From a virus, in the IMG/VR virus record IMGVR_UViG_3300023110_001575, positions 1 through 64,000 of that record: a DNA stretch of 64,000 bases; one strand, given 5' to 3'. The translations under genes were made by a program, and so were the position numbers. Of this stretch, positions 34,501 through 41,554 are shown one piece after another; position 1 is the stretch's first letter; each line of letters opens with the position of its first letter. Under the pieces are notes generated by a model. The model saw only the letters and a list, made by a program, of their open reading frames with translations. It was not told where the DNA came from and did not search any database.

Positions 34501-36933
34501 ACATATGACGTTGATTTATCAGGTGGTGATATTGACTATGGAGATGCACTGGGCGTAAGTCCTAGCGATATTGTTGTAGATGGTGATGGATTTGTAACTC
34601 CAACAACTTCAAAAGGACCTGAGGAACTTGTACCAGGACAATTATTAGATACACTAGACATTTCAGTATATCATAGAACAACAGACGGTACAGGAATGAT
34701 TGGTTCAATAAATTATATTATTGATGAATCAACTTCAGTTTATGTGTTGCCTAGTGTTCCACATAGCAATGATGCTATTATTGTAAAACTAGATAATGAA
34801 ACTATTGATAATGATAGATATGAAGTTGACTGGGATACACAAACACTTACATTTACTGATAGCACAGTGCCTTACGGAACACATTTAAACATTACAACCA
34901 TTGGTACAAATGGTGCAGAAATGCTTGATACTGATTATGTAAAATTTGATGGCAGTACATATTCATACATTACAGCAGCAAAATGGTCAGATGCATTAAC
35001 AGCATTTGTAACAATTAATGGCGTTGTTCAACAGCAAGGCGTAAACTTTACTGTAGAACGTAGCACTTCATCAGATGTATTTGAAAATAGAGTAAAACTT
35101 ACATTTGAAGATGGAACAATGCAACCAGATGATTATATTCAATGGAGCATTTATGCAAGTAATCTAAAAACATATAGTCAAGTGTTAATCGATAACACAT
35201 TTGAACCAGATGGACAAAATGATTATTATCAGTTTACAACAACTGAATTTCCTATTCCTTTCAATAGAAAGCCATTAGGACATCAAATATTAGTATTCCA
35301 AAACAAAAGATTGTTACAACCAGGATATAGTATCAAACATACTGCAACAAATTCAGTAACCTATGAAATAGAAAAATGGCAGTTCAATGATCCTACACTA
35401 ATTGAAAGTGAAAACATTTTAGTTTTTGTTAATGATAGACAACTTACAAAAAATGAATTTACTTATGATACAGTAAATGCTAGAGTGTTCTTAAGTAGAA
35501 GAGATATCTTTGAAGAAGGTGATACTATTGGTATCTATGTTATTCAGTATGCAGATTACTATTTTGTTGATACAAAACTTACATGTGTACTAGATGATAG
35601 TACTGCACCTGCGTTAGACACATACTTAGAAGTAGGTAATGAACTTGTTATAGAATCAATTGGTGATAGCACAACTTATACAAGTACAATTGTTGCAGTA
35701 GAGGAAAACACTGTAACAATTAGAAGCAAACGTGATGATATATTTGCAAGTTGGGTTGCAGGTAATGATTTTGTAATTAGTGTAAATGATGGCGATAGTA
35801 CACCATTGCAAATGAGTGATATCGAATACGTTTCAAGCGATTCAATGACATTTGCAACAGCACCTAGCAGCGGTGCTAACATCGAAGTTTACCAATTTAG
35901 TAATCATGATATTAATAATTTTGAAAGACAGCAATACGATGTATTAGCAACAACAACTGTAAGTGCAGGTACAGATGCGTACTTCAAACGCAACCTACTA
36001 TCACAAGGGTTTGTTAATTTAAGAAGTAATATTCAAAACGTACAATATGTTTGGGTTGCAAAAAATGGCGAACTACTAAGTCCAAACGCAGATTATACGT
36101 TAAATGCAAAATACAATGCAGTAAGTTTGAATTTGCCTGTTTTAGATGGCGATAGAATTGATGTGTTAGAATTTGGTAATGATCCAGCAACACCTAGATT
36201 TGGATATAGAATATTTAGAGATATTCTAGGTAGAACACATTACAAACGATTAAATGAAGAAAATGCGTTCTCACTTAAAGATCCTTTGAACTATTACGAT
36301 ACACGTATTGTACTCGAAGGCGGCGCAGATAATTTATATAGACCATCCAAAGGATCGACACTACCTGGAGTAGTATGGATTGACGGCGAACGTATTGAAT
36401 ATTATGATATTAAGGGAACTACATTGTTGCAATTACGTAGAGGTACGTTAGGTACTGGTGTAATTGAGTATTGTGCAGCAGGTACAAGAGTGTTAGGTCA
36501 AGGCCCTAATGAAACTATTGAGTATTCAGATACAACATATGAACAAGAAATTATTGCAGACGGTAGTTCTAGTGCAACTGAATATACACTAAACTTTACA
36601 CCGTCATCAGTTAATGAAATTGATGTATTCTTAGGAGGCAAGCGTTTGCGTAAAACAGGTATGCAAATGTTTAATTGGCAAACTAATCAAGACAGCACAG
36701 AAGCAGACTATACTCTTGATGCAGAGTATAGAGTAAGCGGTTCAAATATATACATTGAACCAAGAAATCCTTTAACAAATGACATTATTCCACCGTCGGA
36801 CTTTGAAGGACAAAAAATTAAAATCGTTAGAAAAACAGGAAAAGTATGGAATGATACAGGTAAATCGTTGGCAAATAGCGATAATAAAATTGCAAAATTT
36901 ATTAGAGCAGCCACAATCCGTTTGCCTAAATAA
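22513..36933 (+). CDS. Giant 4806-aa gp7-position baseplate/fibre protein
   Basis: One uninterrupted 14.4-kb frame. The N-terminus (IDFLPKYFRTDVNKKLLSST, then NPHIDWDKFANFREYYWLP) is the form seen at the gp7 position of marine T4-like phages. A small beta domain at about 184-225 reads TYVFEINTPGHPFTI. Chitin-binding-like modules with Y-x3-D/T-x-V ... W occur near 1530, 1790, 2293 and 2552. FG-GAP-like propeller blades (IGFGRTVAISDDATYIAVGAP and kin) occur near 2260, 2490 and 2670. G-x-Y-x-P-P-x-V repeats occur near 3286 and 3640, and at least six fibre-type beta modules lie between about 3740 and 4800. Position after gp6 makes it the wedge initiator equivalent (T4 gp7 is 1032 aa) fused to adhesive domains. 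Orthology to gp7 is by position. It is TAATG-coupled to gp6. Confidence 0.8.
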   Translation: MAYDKEQNESGLPTDNNENPKAIDFLPKYFRTDVNKKLLSSTIQQMINPGAVEKINAFAGRRNSKVNQVSDVYLPDVTPDRENYQFEPSIVYKDELDNVLFYKNYPDFIGQIKNFKGPTENHNSLNSQEMYSWNPHIDWDKFANFREYYWLPLGPLPIPVFGEQKEIESTIVVSTVVDDDNTAFLFSSRGATRNPTLRLFKGQTYVFEINTPGHPFTIGITRDFTDTDLGFSVEQEISSEIYDKDMLKYVYDEEGRLVLTEDDYIEEGVIKWTIPDDVPDSLYYLSQNDINTSGIILSFAIEENTEIDLAENVIGKKTYKTGTGVQLSNGMKVYFQGTVTPQEYSEGFFYIEGVGTSIKLIPENDLEVPSIFTSDVEIAWDEYGFDEVPYEDAASFPGTKDYITVNRSSHDRNPWSRYNRWFHKDVIEKSYEVNNTEINLDQNFRAKRPIIEFNAGLKLFNHGTFAKKNVNLVDNFTKDAFSNVEGSLGYNIDGVDLTDGMRVLFTADPDSFVNGKIYEVNFITHNSRRQISLVETTDTMPLENETVLALEGESLGGKMFWYNGTQWIQSQEKTGVNQAPLFDVFDHDGTILNDEITYPASDFIGNKIFSYKEGTGSDDTELGFPLKYRNISNIGDIVFSFDLQNQTVRYQNELRETLTTQTDTGFLKKFSDISTFDYVNGWTKTNILSRQAVIQQQLTVDDEVNNFPITVFNKSGTLSDLVVKAYVDGKKVLDSKFTIDNINNIATVIFQEDLEVGKTLVFRCFSNTPKNENGYYEIPVNLEKNPLNDNLVDFTLGEVNDHVESIIEEVQGFDGIYPGVSNLRDLGNVTHYGKRFVQHSGPFNLAAFHITDKEANIVKAINFVRSEYGKTKRRLIALANESGIEGTAKDQLDAVLERFSKETVSYRNFYYGDMVGKKANTSTTHNIDNSEETYFAIGLTNFDINKLSNQAVYVYLNGVQLLKDRDYTISDNFVNITATLAKGDVVRVDEFENTNGCYIPPTPTKLGLFPLYYPEIQKDHTVRPAVKTFVTPRAQTRFVLENVNKIIEATDLIVQVGDVKAYANVDYNIEKVRNGLFYVDFVEPVAANENVIIGFPQVVIQGHDGSLTKAWNDFRDDFLLEYEYRVYNNIKLKYDASVLDVNNFIPTFDRDTKFTKEQIDNSILGDFTSWLEDAGNLTYTENNFYDARDGFTYNYSFMSNTDGEPLKGFWRSVYKTYYGTDRPNTHPWEMVGLTIKPTWWDEQYGLAPYTSDNILLWTDMAEGIVRTPGTVPQKNKMYKHSKLLNAIPVDSNGKLVDPYNAGLAQNYKFDTASNNFVFGDEAPVETAWRRSSEFPFALLKAWMLNQSAQIFGLAFDRSRIKKNLSNQYVYTETNKAIRCEDLVFPSITSDEDITLTSGLVNFVASYMSSKYSSNYNNYKQRLKGLKNQLSIRVGGFASKEKLKLVLDARSPLNKSSNFVPEENYQIFLNTSSPLETFVFSGMIIEKTADNTYILKGYDGDNPTFPFYRPLETNSDTSITVGGISADYVVWTEDQQYTIGTIVEYQNNWYRTTTTHKSAETFDATKFAKLPTLPVTGGISAKIRKRYETTVSYISYGTILESVQEVVDFMQGYEKFLKQQGFRLDYYNRETDSLEDMTLCIQEFMFWVTQNWEAGTILTTSPCANRCIFTAPYYVVDDIFDDFYGYNLLSGNGEKLGRDLSNIYRDDTNTFGITPSNTNEGIYLIKLPLVQTEHVILLDNATVFNDVIYDVAPGYRQERIKLVGYRTDNWEGGLNIPGFFYDNVKVDFWKTYEDYAVGDVVKFKEFFYSANVKHNSGEVFVSANWNRLSEEPKAELYPNFDYRVNQFTDFYDLDTDNFDTEQQRLGQHLIGYQKREYLSNIIPDSVSQYKFYQGFIQEKGTKNSLTKLFDALSTSGEESLKFFEEWAIRVGSYGALDNKQDLEFKLNESNYKLEPQLFELTNNKTDDADLIYKIADYEVYEKPEDYANAPFVMSTAKLNTSRNNGWVRLQDVKGAVTTYKGLLDLNIATTYIGDNIWIQNKKNEWDVVTQVKETNKIVGYDIEVEGAYTDSRGNTLNVLKIVFDKYVDFTKGEIIGIYGGLSTITGYWEILEVGIDYVIVDTGTLSVTETQINTFPDSTENAVSRFVTRRFTDIEELNEEVKDLFHVENDKVWIEKVDGNWGLYENEGIFTLQKEVYNPSGDQDGFATAYDVNSNNTYIPIASLGHPGEEGILRLFYRPNEQLEISLRQIMEPELVSDPEIGFGRTVAISDDATYIAVGAPYTSNVKTLYIDELQPDVIYYEGDIVRDRGVLWQANKDIGLYYDSVGDSSTITINDADWDEVNLITGLEPSLDILKNRLVPSVEFTDQMLNVALSNPTAPAEFETWARSIADDGFAFGNIDKSTSPPTIRSADVLQFIKIRAGTAAQDNVDRWKDIILPSLLEQSWYNDTFTLGHSGSGIEKQGTVYLYKQDADTGLYEVEHIICSPFPKANEQFGTKVQLRKAANGSLKMFVGAPGADGTDVGRIYMLDNEGGEWKYSADRSYKGVYNDLFKYNENDLTFYNGALYKAVTNIAPGTSLPSDAPNLWIEQTDVNTEYTGYVPRQNFIASENEGDVTNQSINIGKVFDTNKLGDVLAFSAKSGNDELVSIYTNVFARWRLSQSIVNQEGIDYSVAVNDTGDTIGIGAPLYNTEEITDAGSVKLYTQNSTGDTWELTQTLTSPYKEKNEAWGLAIDFSADKLLVVGKNTDTRTTTTFDRYVEYKKYAIGKNEFKNTIYSRYVNDNTGTQNTEKTTFDGGRTTFVTKEIDSGRLGIYEKLGDKFIFGEDLPYSRKTIANDLSNIKLQDNNVYVGLPMINPSEFTDSSRLENEDSTAGMFVNFRADKNKNSWKVITSETGQVDLNKIGRVFLYSQATNDIITNLDVIDPRQGKIAGVADQEINYKTPYDPAIYSNGGAKVIVDQAANWCEEHVGEIWWNIDTVSWFNPYQGPIQYRSANWHKQTQTSLVTVLEWVESTVPPQEYISLADTTQGYAQGISGTPYYDANTYSVKSKVDSVSGQAKLYYYFWVQNKQTIPNIPNRALSVFEIAKLIEDPSRYGYRYIQLLDDNKFSLHNVKSFINDKDTILHFTLIDDAEQKTPIHNEYQLMSSGLATSKPNDEIESKWIDSLVGYDLNNATVPDPNLSPKMKYGILNYPRQGMFINRIEALKQVVERVNTVFAKTQIVDNYDISLLQQNDPVPNVSENLYDTTVETTDLLRFVGTAKVQTAEFTPVIENSKIVSVTITNPGRGYVYPPTVRIEDTYGKGAVINTTINNLGQVTGATVRKQGKNYSNATTITARPFSVLVNSDSDIGGRWAIYTYDATSSEWDRLRSQSYVTTGYWNYADWYATGYNSQTPIDQTVDLAYELFRLENNIGDIVKIKEVGTGGWLLLKKIDDQLIEDYTINYETIGRQNGTIKLSNKLYNFLEAAGGFDTEIYDTSFYDREPIQELRNILSALKNDIYINDLAVEWNNLFFASLKYAMSEQTDLDWAFKSSFIRVKHVLGDFEQKLSYQNDNLENYEDYVKEVKPYHSKIREYISSYDHVEPTNSLTTDFDVPPSYSTSKEIETIAAKYDNGNVTDIIEKYQQYPYKSWVDNNGYDIIQIEVTNGGSNYKETPPVTILGDSGATAKAYLSKGSVSKIEIVNIGSKVYEAPLVVIDEPSPGGIQAKATAIIGNPLVRSTHMVMKFDRTTGTYLMTNVDESETFTGTGSTTKFSLKWPINRNTNTYEVTVDGLPILKGEYSVDNENDTSKGYDRELGYITFEEAPATGATIVITYKRNLNMLTAADRIYHAYNPTAGMPGKDLSQLMDGVDYDGAVYDGISFGTEQGFDIGGFAEYRFDTIANTTDDEIFVLDGSTTTFTLSTPLEDGVQYNVYWKSINAKLNDDPIRLDDPDYDGITVLDNKYALMLPLSGDGVTDTVNIDWTKWKTVEDRDFLVAGDTVIIRKSTSDGSFELAGSTYDVDLSGGDIDYGDALGVSPSDIVVDGDGFVTPTTSKGPEELVPGQLLDTLDISVYHRTTDGTGMIGSINYIIDESTSVYVLPSVPHSNDAIIVKLDNETIDNDRYEVDWDTQTLTFTDSTVPYGTHLNITTIGTNGAEMLDTDYVKFDGSTYSYITAAKWSDALTAFVTINGVVQQQGVNFTVERSTSSDVFENRVKLTFEDGTMQPDDYIQWSIYASNLKTYSQVLIDNTFEPDGQNDYYQFTTTEFPIPFNRKPLGHQILVFQNKRLLQPGYSIKHTATNSVTYEIEKWQFNDPTLIESENILVFVNDRQLTKNEFTYDTVNARVFLSRRDIFEEGDTIGIYVIQYADYYFVDTKLTCVLDDSTAPALDTYLEVGNELVIESIGDSTTYTSTIVAVEENTVTIRSKRDDIFASWVAGNDFVISVNDGDSTPLQMSDIEYVSSDSMTFATAPSSGANIEVYQFSNHDINNFERQQYDVLATTTVSAGTDAYFKRNLLSQGFVNLRSNIQNVQYVWVAKNGELLSPNADYTLNAKYNAVSLNLPVLDGDRIDVLEFGNDPATPRFGYRIFRDILGRTHYKRLNEENAFSLKDPLNYYDTRIVLEGGADNLYRPSKGSTLPGVVWIDGERIEYYDIKGTTLLQLRRGTLGTGVIEYCAAGTRVLGQGPNETIEYSDTTYEQEIIADGSSSATEYTLNFTPSSVNEIDVFLGGKRLRKTGMQMFNWQTNQDSTEADYTLDAEYRVSGSNIYIEPRNPLTNDIIPPSDFEGQKIKIVRKTGKVWNDTGKSLANSDNKIAKFIRAATIRLPK

Positions 36934-36936
36934 ATA
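36929..36936 (+). promoter_or_regulatory. Late-promoter-like motif after the giant gene
   Basis: AATAAATA followed by CAGTA overlaps the stop of the giant gene and lies 14 nt before the next ATG. It is a 6-7/8 match to the T4 late consensus and shares the extension ACAGT with the site at 41522. Confidence 0.5.
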
Positions 36937-36950
36937 CAGTATAGGTGATT

Positions 36951-37565
36951 ATGATGAATGAAATAAATGAATTAAACGGCATACATGTAGAAGGTCATAT
37001 TAAGATTTTTGACCCTAAAACTGATGAAGTTTTTATAAACCAACGTAATGCTATTCATTACGAAAATATGAGTATTGCATTGGCAGAAAGTTTGTCTAAT
37101 GCAGGACAAGGGTTCATAAATGAAATGGTATTTGGCAATGGCGGAACAAGTGTTGATCCAACAGGGATTATTACATATTTGACTCCTAACACAACAGGAA
37201 CAAATGCAAGTCTTTACAACCAAACCTATACTAAAGTTGTAGATGATCAAAATGTAAACAACACAGATGCCAGCAGAAACAAAACAGAAATTAGACATGT
37301 AAGTGGAACTAATTATACTGATATTTTAGTAAGTTGTTTATTAGATTACGGCGAACCAGAAGGACAAGATGCTTTCGATACTGCTAATGATACAGAACAA
37401 CTATATGTGTTTGACGAACTAGGCTTGCGTAGTTATGCAAGTTCTGGCACAGGTCGTTTAATCACACACGTAATTTTCCATCCTGTACAAAAATCTTTGA
37501 ACAGACTAATTCAAATTGATTATACTGTAAGGGTACAAAGTTTAAGCGGATTCAACGAGGTGTAA
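36951..37565 (+). CDS. Unknown virion protein in gp8 position
   Basis: About 204 aa. Recognisable blocks are RNAIHYENMSIALAESL, EMVFGNGGTSVDPTGIITYL and FDELGLRSYASSG followed by THVIFHPVQKSLNR. I recall similar proteins beside tail-fibre genes of T4-like marine phages but cannot assign a function. It lacks obvious similarity to T4 gp8, which would be expected after gp6 and gp7. The ATG at 36951 is preceded by AGG; an ATG at 36954 is equally possible. Its location between the giant wedge protein and the fibres, under a late-type promoter, points to a structural or fibre-attachment role. Confidence 0.7.
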   Translation: MMNEINELNGIHVEGHIKIFDPKTDEVFINQRNAIHYENMSIALAESLSNAGQGFINEMVFGNGGTSVDPTGIITYLTPNTTGTNASLYNQTYTKVVDDQNVNNTDASRNKTEIRHVSGTNYTDILVSCLLDYGEPEGQDAFDTANDTEQLYVFDELGLRSYASSGTGRLITHVIFHPVQKSLNRLIQIDYTVRVQSLSGFNEV

Positions 37566-37566
37566 C

Positions 37567-39636
37567 ATGAGTGATCAATATGATGTAAGATTTACAGATT
37601 TTAGCAACAAGGGCAGTGTTACAGTCGATGCCGATGAAATAAACACAGAAACAAGTGTTAGTTTTATTGGTCGGAACAAATCAGATTATGGTTTGTCCTT
37701 AAATGAAAACTTCTTGCATTTACTTGAAAACTTTGCAAACAATGATTCTCCATCAAATCCAGTTGAAGGACAACTTTGGTATGACACAACCGCAGGAGTT
37801 GATCAATTAAAAATTTATGATGGCACTGGTTGGGTCAGTGCAGGCGGCATTAAAAAAGCCAGTTCTGCACCTGACAATAGTGCATCTACTGTAGGAGACC
37901 TTTGGGTCGATACTGTTAACCAACAGTTGTTCATTTATACAGGAAGTAATTATGTTTTAGTAGGACCGACTTACACACAAGGGTCTGCAACAGGACCACA
38001 ATTTGTAAGTGTTCTGGGAACTGATAACATAGAATATCCAGTTGTAATAAATTATGTAAACAGTGTTCCTATTACAATTTATGCTGAAACAGAATTTACA
38101 CCCAAAGCAACACTAGCAGGTTTTACCACAATTAAAAAAGGTATGACTGTAACTAGCAACGGCAAGTATTATGGTGTTTCAGAAAAAGCAGAAAATCTTT
38201 TAGTAAGCGGGCAAACATATGCAGGTAGTGAATTTGCAAGATTAAGTGCTGCTAATACATTTACACAGCCTGTTAGAATTTCAAACAGCAATGGATTAGT
38301 TGTCGGAGAAACAGAAACACTTGCTTTTAATATTACAGGTAGTAATTCACAGATTGTTAATAAAGCATCGGATGGTGCGATTGATTTTAGAGTCCAGTCT
38401 ACTCAAACTGCAATTAGAATAAAGTCAGATGGCAATGTAGGCATTGGCACACTTGCAGCAGAAGAAAAACTTCAAGTTGAAGGCAATATTAAATCTAGCG
38501 GAAAACTATCAATTGGATCTACAAATGATAGTTCAAGCATTAGTGATTCAAATGCAAGTTTATATACACCAGGCGGCGTAGCAATTAGTAAGTCGTTGAA
38601 TGTAGGTGGTAGTGCAAATATTGGAGGAAACTTAGAAGTAGGAGATATTACTCCACAGGCGCTTGGAAAAAATCTAGGCACTGCTGCTTTGCCTTACAAT
38701 AATGTTTATGGTAATACATTTAGAGGCAACCTAGTAGGTAATGTTACAGGTTCACTCACAGGTAGTGTTAGCGGATCAGCAGCAAAATTAAACAGTGCAA
38801 CAACGTTTAGTATAAGTGGTGATGTTTCTACATTAGCTGACTATAGTTTTGATGGTACACAAGGTGCAATTGAAATGGTAGTAGAAATTGATCCTGACTT
38901 AATTGCAGATAAAACAATTTACACTGATGATGATAAATTAAATGGCACAGAAACATTATTAATTTACAAAGAACAAAGAAACGCAAGTGATCCTGATAAC
39001 AATCTTCCGTTAGGATTATACAAGACAACAGTTGATAGTGTTCTTGCAACAATACCACAATTTCAACCAGGTATGATTATGCCATATGGTGCAGGAACCG
39101 CACCAACCGGTTGGCTATTGTGTTACGGACAAGAAGTTCTAATAACTGATTATCAAGCATTATACGACATTATAGGAACAACATTTGGTACACCTAGCAG
39201 CGCACTAAAATTTAAAGTACCTGATTTAAGAGGCAGATTTCCATTGGGTTATCTTGCTGGTGAGGGTAGAACACTTTCGACAGATGAAGACAGAGTGTAT
39301 GACGATGCAGCCGCAGATATTTTAGGTGCAGATGGTGGTAGCAATAGAGACTGGATTACAAAAGATCAACTTCCAGAACACGAGCATACATTGATGGGAG
39401 ATGCAGGTAATCAATATTATGCTGTAAACAATCTACCTAGCGCAGGTGATGGAAATAGTGTTGCTGTTAATACATTAGGGACTAATCCAGGAAGAGGTTT
39501 ACAAGGAACAGAAGGCGTTGATGGTTTAACAACTACAACAGAAACAATAGACGGTACACCACAAGACGTTGGTAACAAGTTTGATACTGTGCCTCCTTTC
39601 TTAGCAGTCAATTATATCATTTACACAGGGGCATAA
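37567..39636 (+). CDS. Tail fibre 1 with tail-collar domain (gp12-like)
   Basis: 689 aa. The N-terminal module (about 1-210) is shared with the next two genes: NENFLHLLENFANNDSPSNP, GQLWYDT, LKIYDGTGWVSAGG and GDLWVDT. A central region has trimeric-fibre style repeats (IKSDGNVGIGT, LQVEGNIKSSGKLSIGS). The C-terminal tail-collar domain (about 498-620) has MIMPYGAGTAPTGWLLCYGQ then PDLRGRFPLGY and QLPEHEHTL, a His-rich metal-binding type loop seen in T4 gp12. It probably binds a cell-surface receptor as a trimer. Ribosome site GAGGTG lies 7 nt before the ATG. Confidence 0.85.
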   Translation: MSDQYDVRFTDFSNKGSVTVDADEINTETSVSFIGRNKSDYGLSLNENFLHLLENFANNDSPSNPVEGQLWYDTTAGVDQLKIYDGTGWVSAGGIKKASSAPDNSASTVGDLWVDTVNQQLFIYTGSNYVLVGPTYTQGSATGPQFVSVLGTDNIEYPVVINYVNSVPITIYAETEFTPKATLAGFTTIKKGMTVTSNGKYYGVSEKAENLLVSGQTYAGSEFARLSAANTFTQPVRISNSNGLVVGETETLAFNITGSNSQIVNKASDGAIDFRVQSTQTAIRIKSDGNVGIGTLAAEEKLQVEGNIKSSGKLSIGSTNDSSSISDSNASLYTPGGVAISKSLNVGGSANIGGNLEVGDITPQALGKNLGTAALPYNNVYGNTFRGNLVGNVTGSLTGSVSGSAAKLNSATTFSISGDVSTLADYSFDGTQGAIEMVVEIDPDLIADKTIYTDDDKLNGTETLLIYKEQRNASDPDNNLPLGLYKTTVDSVLATIPQFQPGMIMPYGAGTAPTGWLLCYGQEVLITDYQALYDIIGTTFGTPSSALKFKVPDLRGRFPLGYLAGEGRTLSTDEDRVYDDAAADILGADGGSNRDWITKDQLPEHEHTLMGDAGNQYYAVNNLPSAGDGNSVAVNTLGTNPGRGLQGTEGVDGLTTTTETIDGTPQDVGNKFDTVPPFLAVNYIIYTGA

Positions 39637-39637
39637 C

Positions 39638-41518
39638 ATGAGTTATAAGATTAATAAAACAGATGGTACATTACTAGTAGATTTGATAGATGGGCGTATC
39701 GATCAAGATACCACTGACTTAACTCTTGTAGGACGTAACTATAAAGGTTACGGAGAAATTTTTAACGAAAATTTTGTGCAAATGTTAGAAAACTTTTCTA
39801 ATAATGCTCCGCCGAGCAATCCATTAAGAGGTCAACTTTGGTACGACACAGAAGAAGGCAGATTAAAAGTTTGGACAGGAACAGAATTTAAAGCAACTGA
39901 TACAACAACAGTTTCAGACACACAGCCTACACTTATTGCAGGCGATGTTTGGATTGACAGCGGACGTAAGCAAATTTATTTTTCAGATGGTACATCAGAT
40001 CTTATATTAGCAGGCCCTGGGTATACAGCACAGCAAGGCGAAACAGGCTGGCGTACTGTAACTGTAATTGATAATTTTGGTATTGAAAGAATAGTCGCCT
40101 TACTAATGATTTCAGGTTCTCCTGCTGCACTTGTAAGTAAAGAAGACTTTACAGCAGCAGCAACAGATGCAAATCTAGCACTTATTCCTAATTTTGCAAT
40201 TACAATCAAAGCAGGTTTTAATATTTCAACAGCATTTGCTGATTTTGAGTTTGATGGCAATGCTGCAACTACAAGTGCATTACTTGACTCAACATTACAA
40301 AGTTATACACCAGACGATTTCTTAAAACTAGATCCGCCATTAGATAGTGGCAGCGGTCAGCGTAGAAATACTAGTAATGGTGTTATTTTTGTAAATGATG
40401 ATAACGGTCTTTATGTAGGAACAGATGGTGATTTAAGAACTTTTGTATCAGGAAATGAAGTATACCAAAGATTGCAAAACACTACAACCACTGCATTTAG
40501 AATGCAATACAAGTCAAGCGGTATTGACACTGACTTCTTTACCTTAGATAGATCATCTGGTAGAATTGGTTTATTTACATCATCACCTACATCCACAGTT
40601 GACATTACAGGTGATTTAAAAATATCAGGAGATTTATTAGTTGAAGGCGATGCAACTTATTTGAATGTTGCGACATTACGTGTTGAAGACAAACAAATAG
40701 AATTAGCAACTACAGACGATAGTAGTACACAAACAGATGCACAAGTTAATGAATCTGGTATTGTTGTTAAGGTAGACGATGGCGATGATAAAGAATGGAT
40801 TTGGGAACTAGCAAATAATGCATGGAACACAAATAAACAAAATATAAATCTAACAAGTGGCTATGCTTATATGATAGGAAACTCAAATGTTTTAACACAA
40901 AATGAATTGGGTGCAAGTGTTGTGAGTGCTCCAGGATTAACAAGCCTTGGTACACTGTCGAGTCTACAAGTAGATTATTTGAATTTGGATAATGCAACTA
41001 TTACAGCAACTACTTTCCCGCTTAACATTATAAGTGAAGGCGATATTGTTGTTGCAGGCACAGGCGGTAGTCCAAATGTAAAAATTACAGGTGTAACATC
41101 ACCTGAAGTTAGTGATCCGCCAGACTATGTTGCAACCAAGGGTTATGTAGACGAACTATATAAAGATACAGATATTAAATTTTCATTAGATATTACAGGA
41201 CTTTCTAATATACAAATTGCATTAGTTTTAGAAGACTTGTTCCCTGCTGTAGGTTATAACACAGGTGTGTACTGTTTTGTTCACACTGTTGATTATAGTG
41301 CAGGCGGTACTACAAGTTTTGATGTAGATGATAGTTTAACAAAAAGTTTAGTTGCAGTTGATAGTAATGGTGTTCAAAACCAATCGGTCTTACAGGACAT
41401 AAGTTTTACTACACAAGTAGCAACAGTATCATTTTCACCAACAAGAGGACTAAAACGGTTTATTATTGACGGTGCCTATAACTGGATATTTGTTGACGAT
41501 TTGGTATCTAGTGTGTAA
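39638..41518 (+). CDS. Tail fibre 2, paralogue of neighbours
   Basis: 626 aa. It opens with the same N-terminal module as the flanking genes (NENFVQMLENFSNNAPPSNP, GQLWYDT, LKVWTGTEFKA, GDVWIDS). It continues with GRIGLFTSSPTSTVDITGD and YLNVATLRVEDKQIELAT, a pattern common in fibre shafts next to a trimerising domain. The C-terminal 130 residues are beta-rich, with GYVDELYKDTDIKFSLDITG, and look unlike the collar domain of fibre 1. It starts one base after the previous stop, so it is cotranslated. Confidence 0.8.
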   Translation: MSYKINKTDGTLLVDLIDGRIDQDTTDLTLVGRNYKGYGEIFNENFVQMLENFSNNAPPSNPLRGQLWYDTEEGRLKVWTGTEFKATDTTTVSDTQPTLIAGDVWIDSGRKQIYFSDGTSDLILAGPGYTAQQGETGWRTVTVIDNFGIERIVALLMISGSPAALVSKEDFTAAATDANLALIPNFAITIKAGFNISTAFADFEFDGNAATTSALLDSTLQSYTPDDFLKLDPPLDSGSGQRRNTSNGVIFVNDDNGLYVGTDGDLRTFVSGNEVYQRLQNTTTTAFRMQYKSSGIDTDFFTLDRSSGRIGLFTSSPTSTVDITGDLKISGDLLVEGDATYLNVATLRVEDKQIELATTDDSSTQTDAQVNESGIVVKVDDGDDKEWIWELANNAWNTNKQNINLTSGYAYMIGNSNVLTQNELGASVVSAPGLTSLGTLSSLQVDYLNLDNATITATTFPLNIISEGDIVVAGTGGSPNVKITGVTSPEVSDPPDYVATKGYVDELYKDTDIKFSLDITGLSNIQIALVLEDLFPAVGYNTGVYCFVHTVDYSAGGTTSFDVDDSLTKSLVAVDSNGVQNQSVLQDISFTTQVATVSFSPTRGLKRFIIDGAYNWIFVDDLVSSV

Positions 41519-41521
41519 TTA

Positions 41522-41529
41522 GGTAAATA
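41522..41529 (+). promoter_or_regulatory. Late-promoter-like motif before fibre 3
   Basis: GGTAAATA followed by CAGTGC lies 25 nt before the ATG at 41555 in the 36-nt gap after fibre 2, with GAGGGAG as ribosome binding site. It matches the TAAATA core and the local ACAGT extension. Confidence 0.5.
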
Positions 41530-41554
41530 CAGTGCAGAGGGAGTAAGCTCACAA

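Noticed and set aside
22513-36933. The giant gene as an artefact of missing stops
   Set aside because: Recognisable phage structural domains occur throughout in one frame with consistent codon style, so the frame is real.
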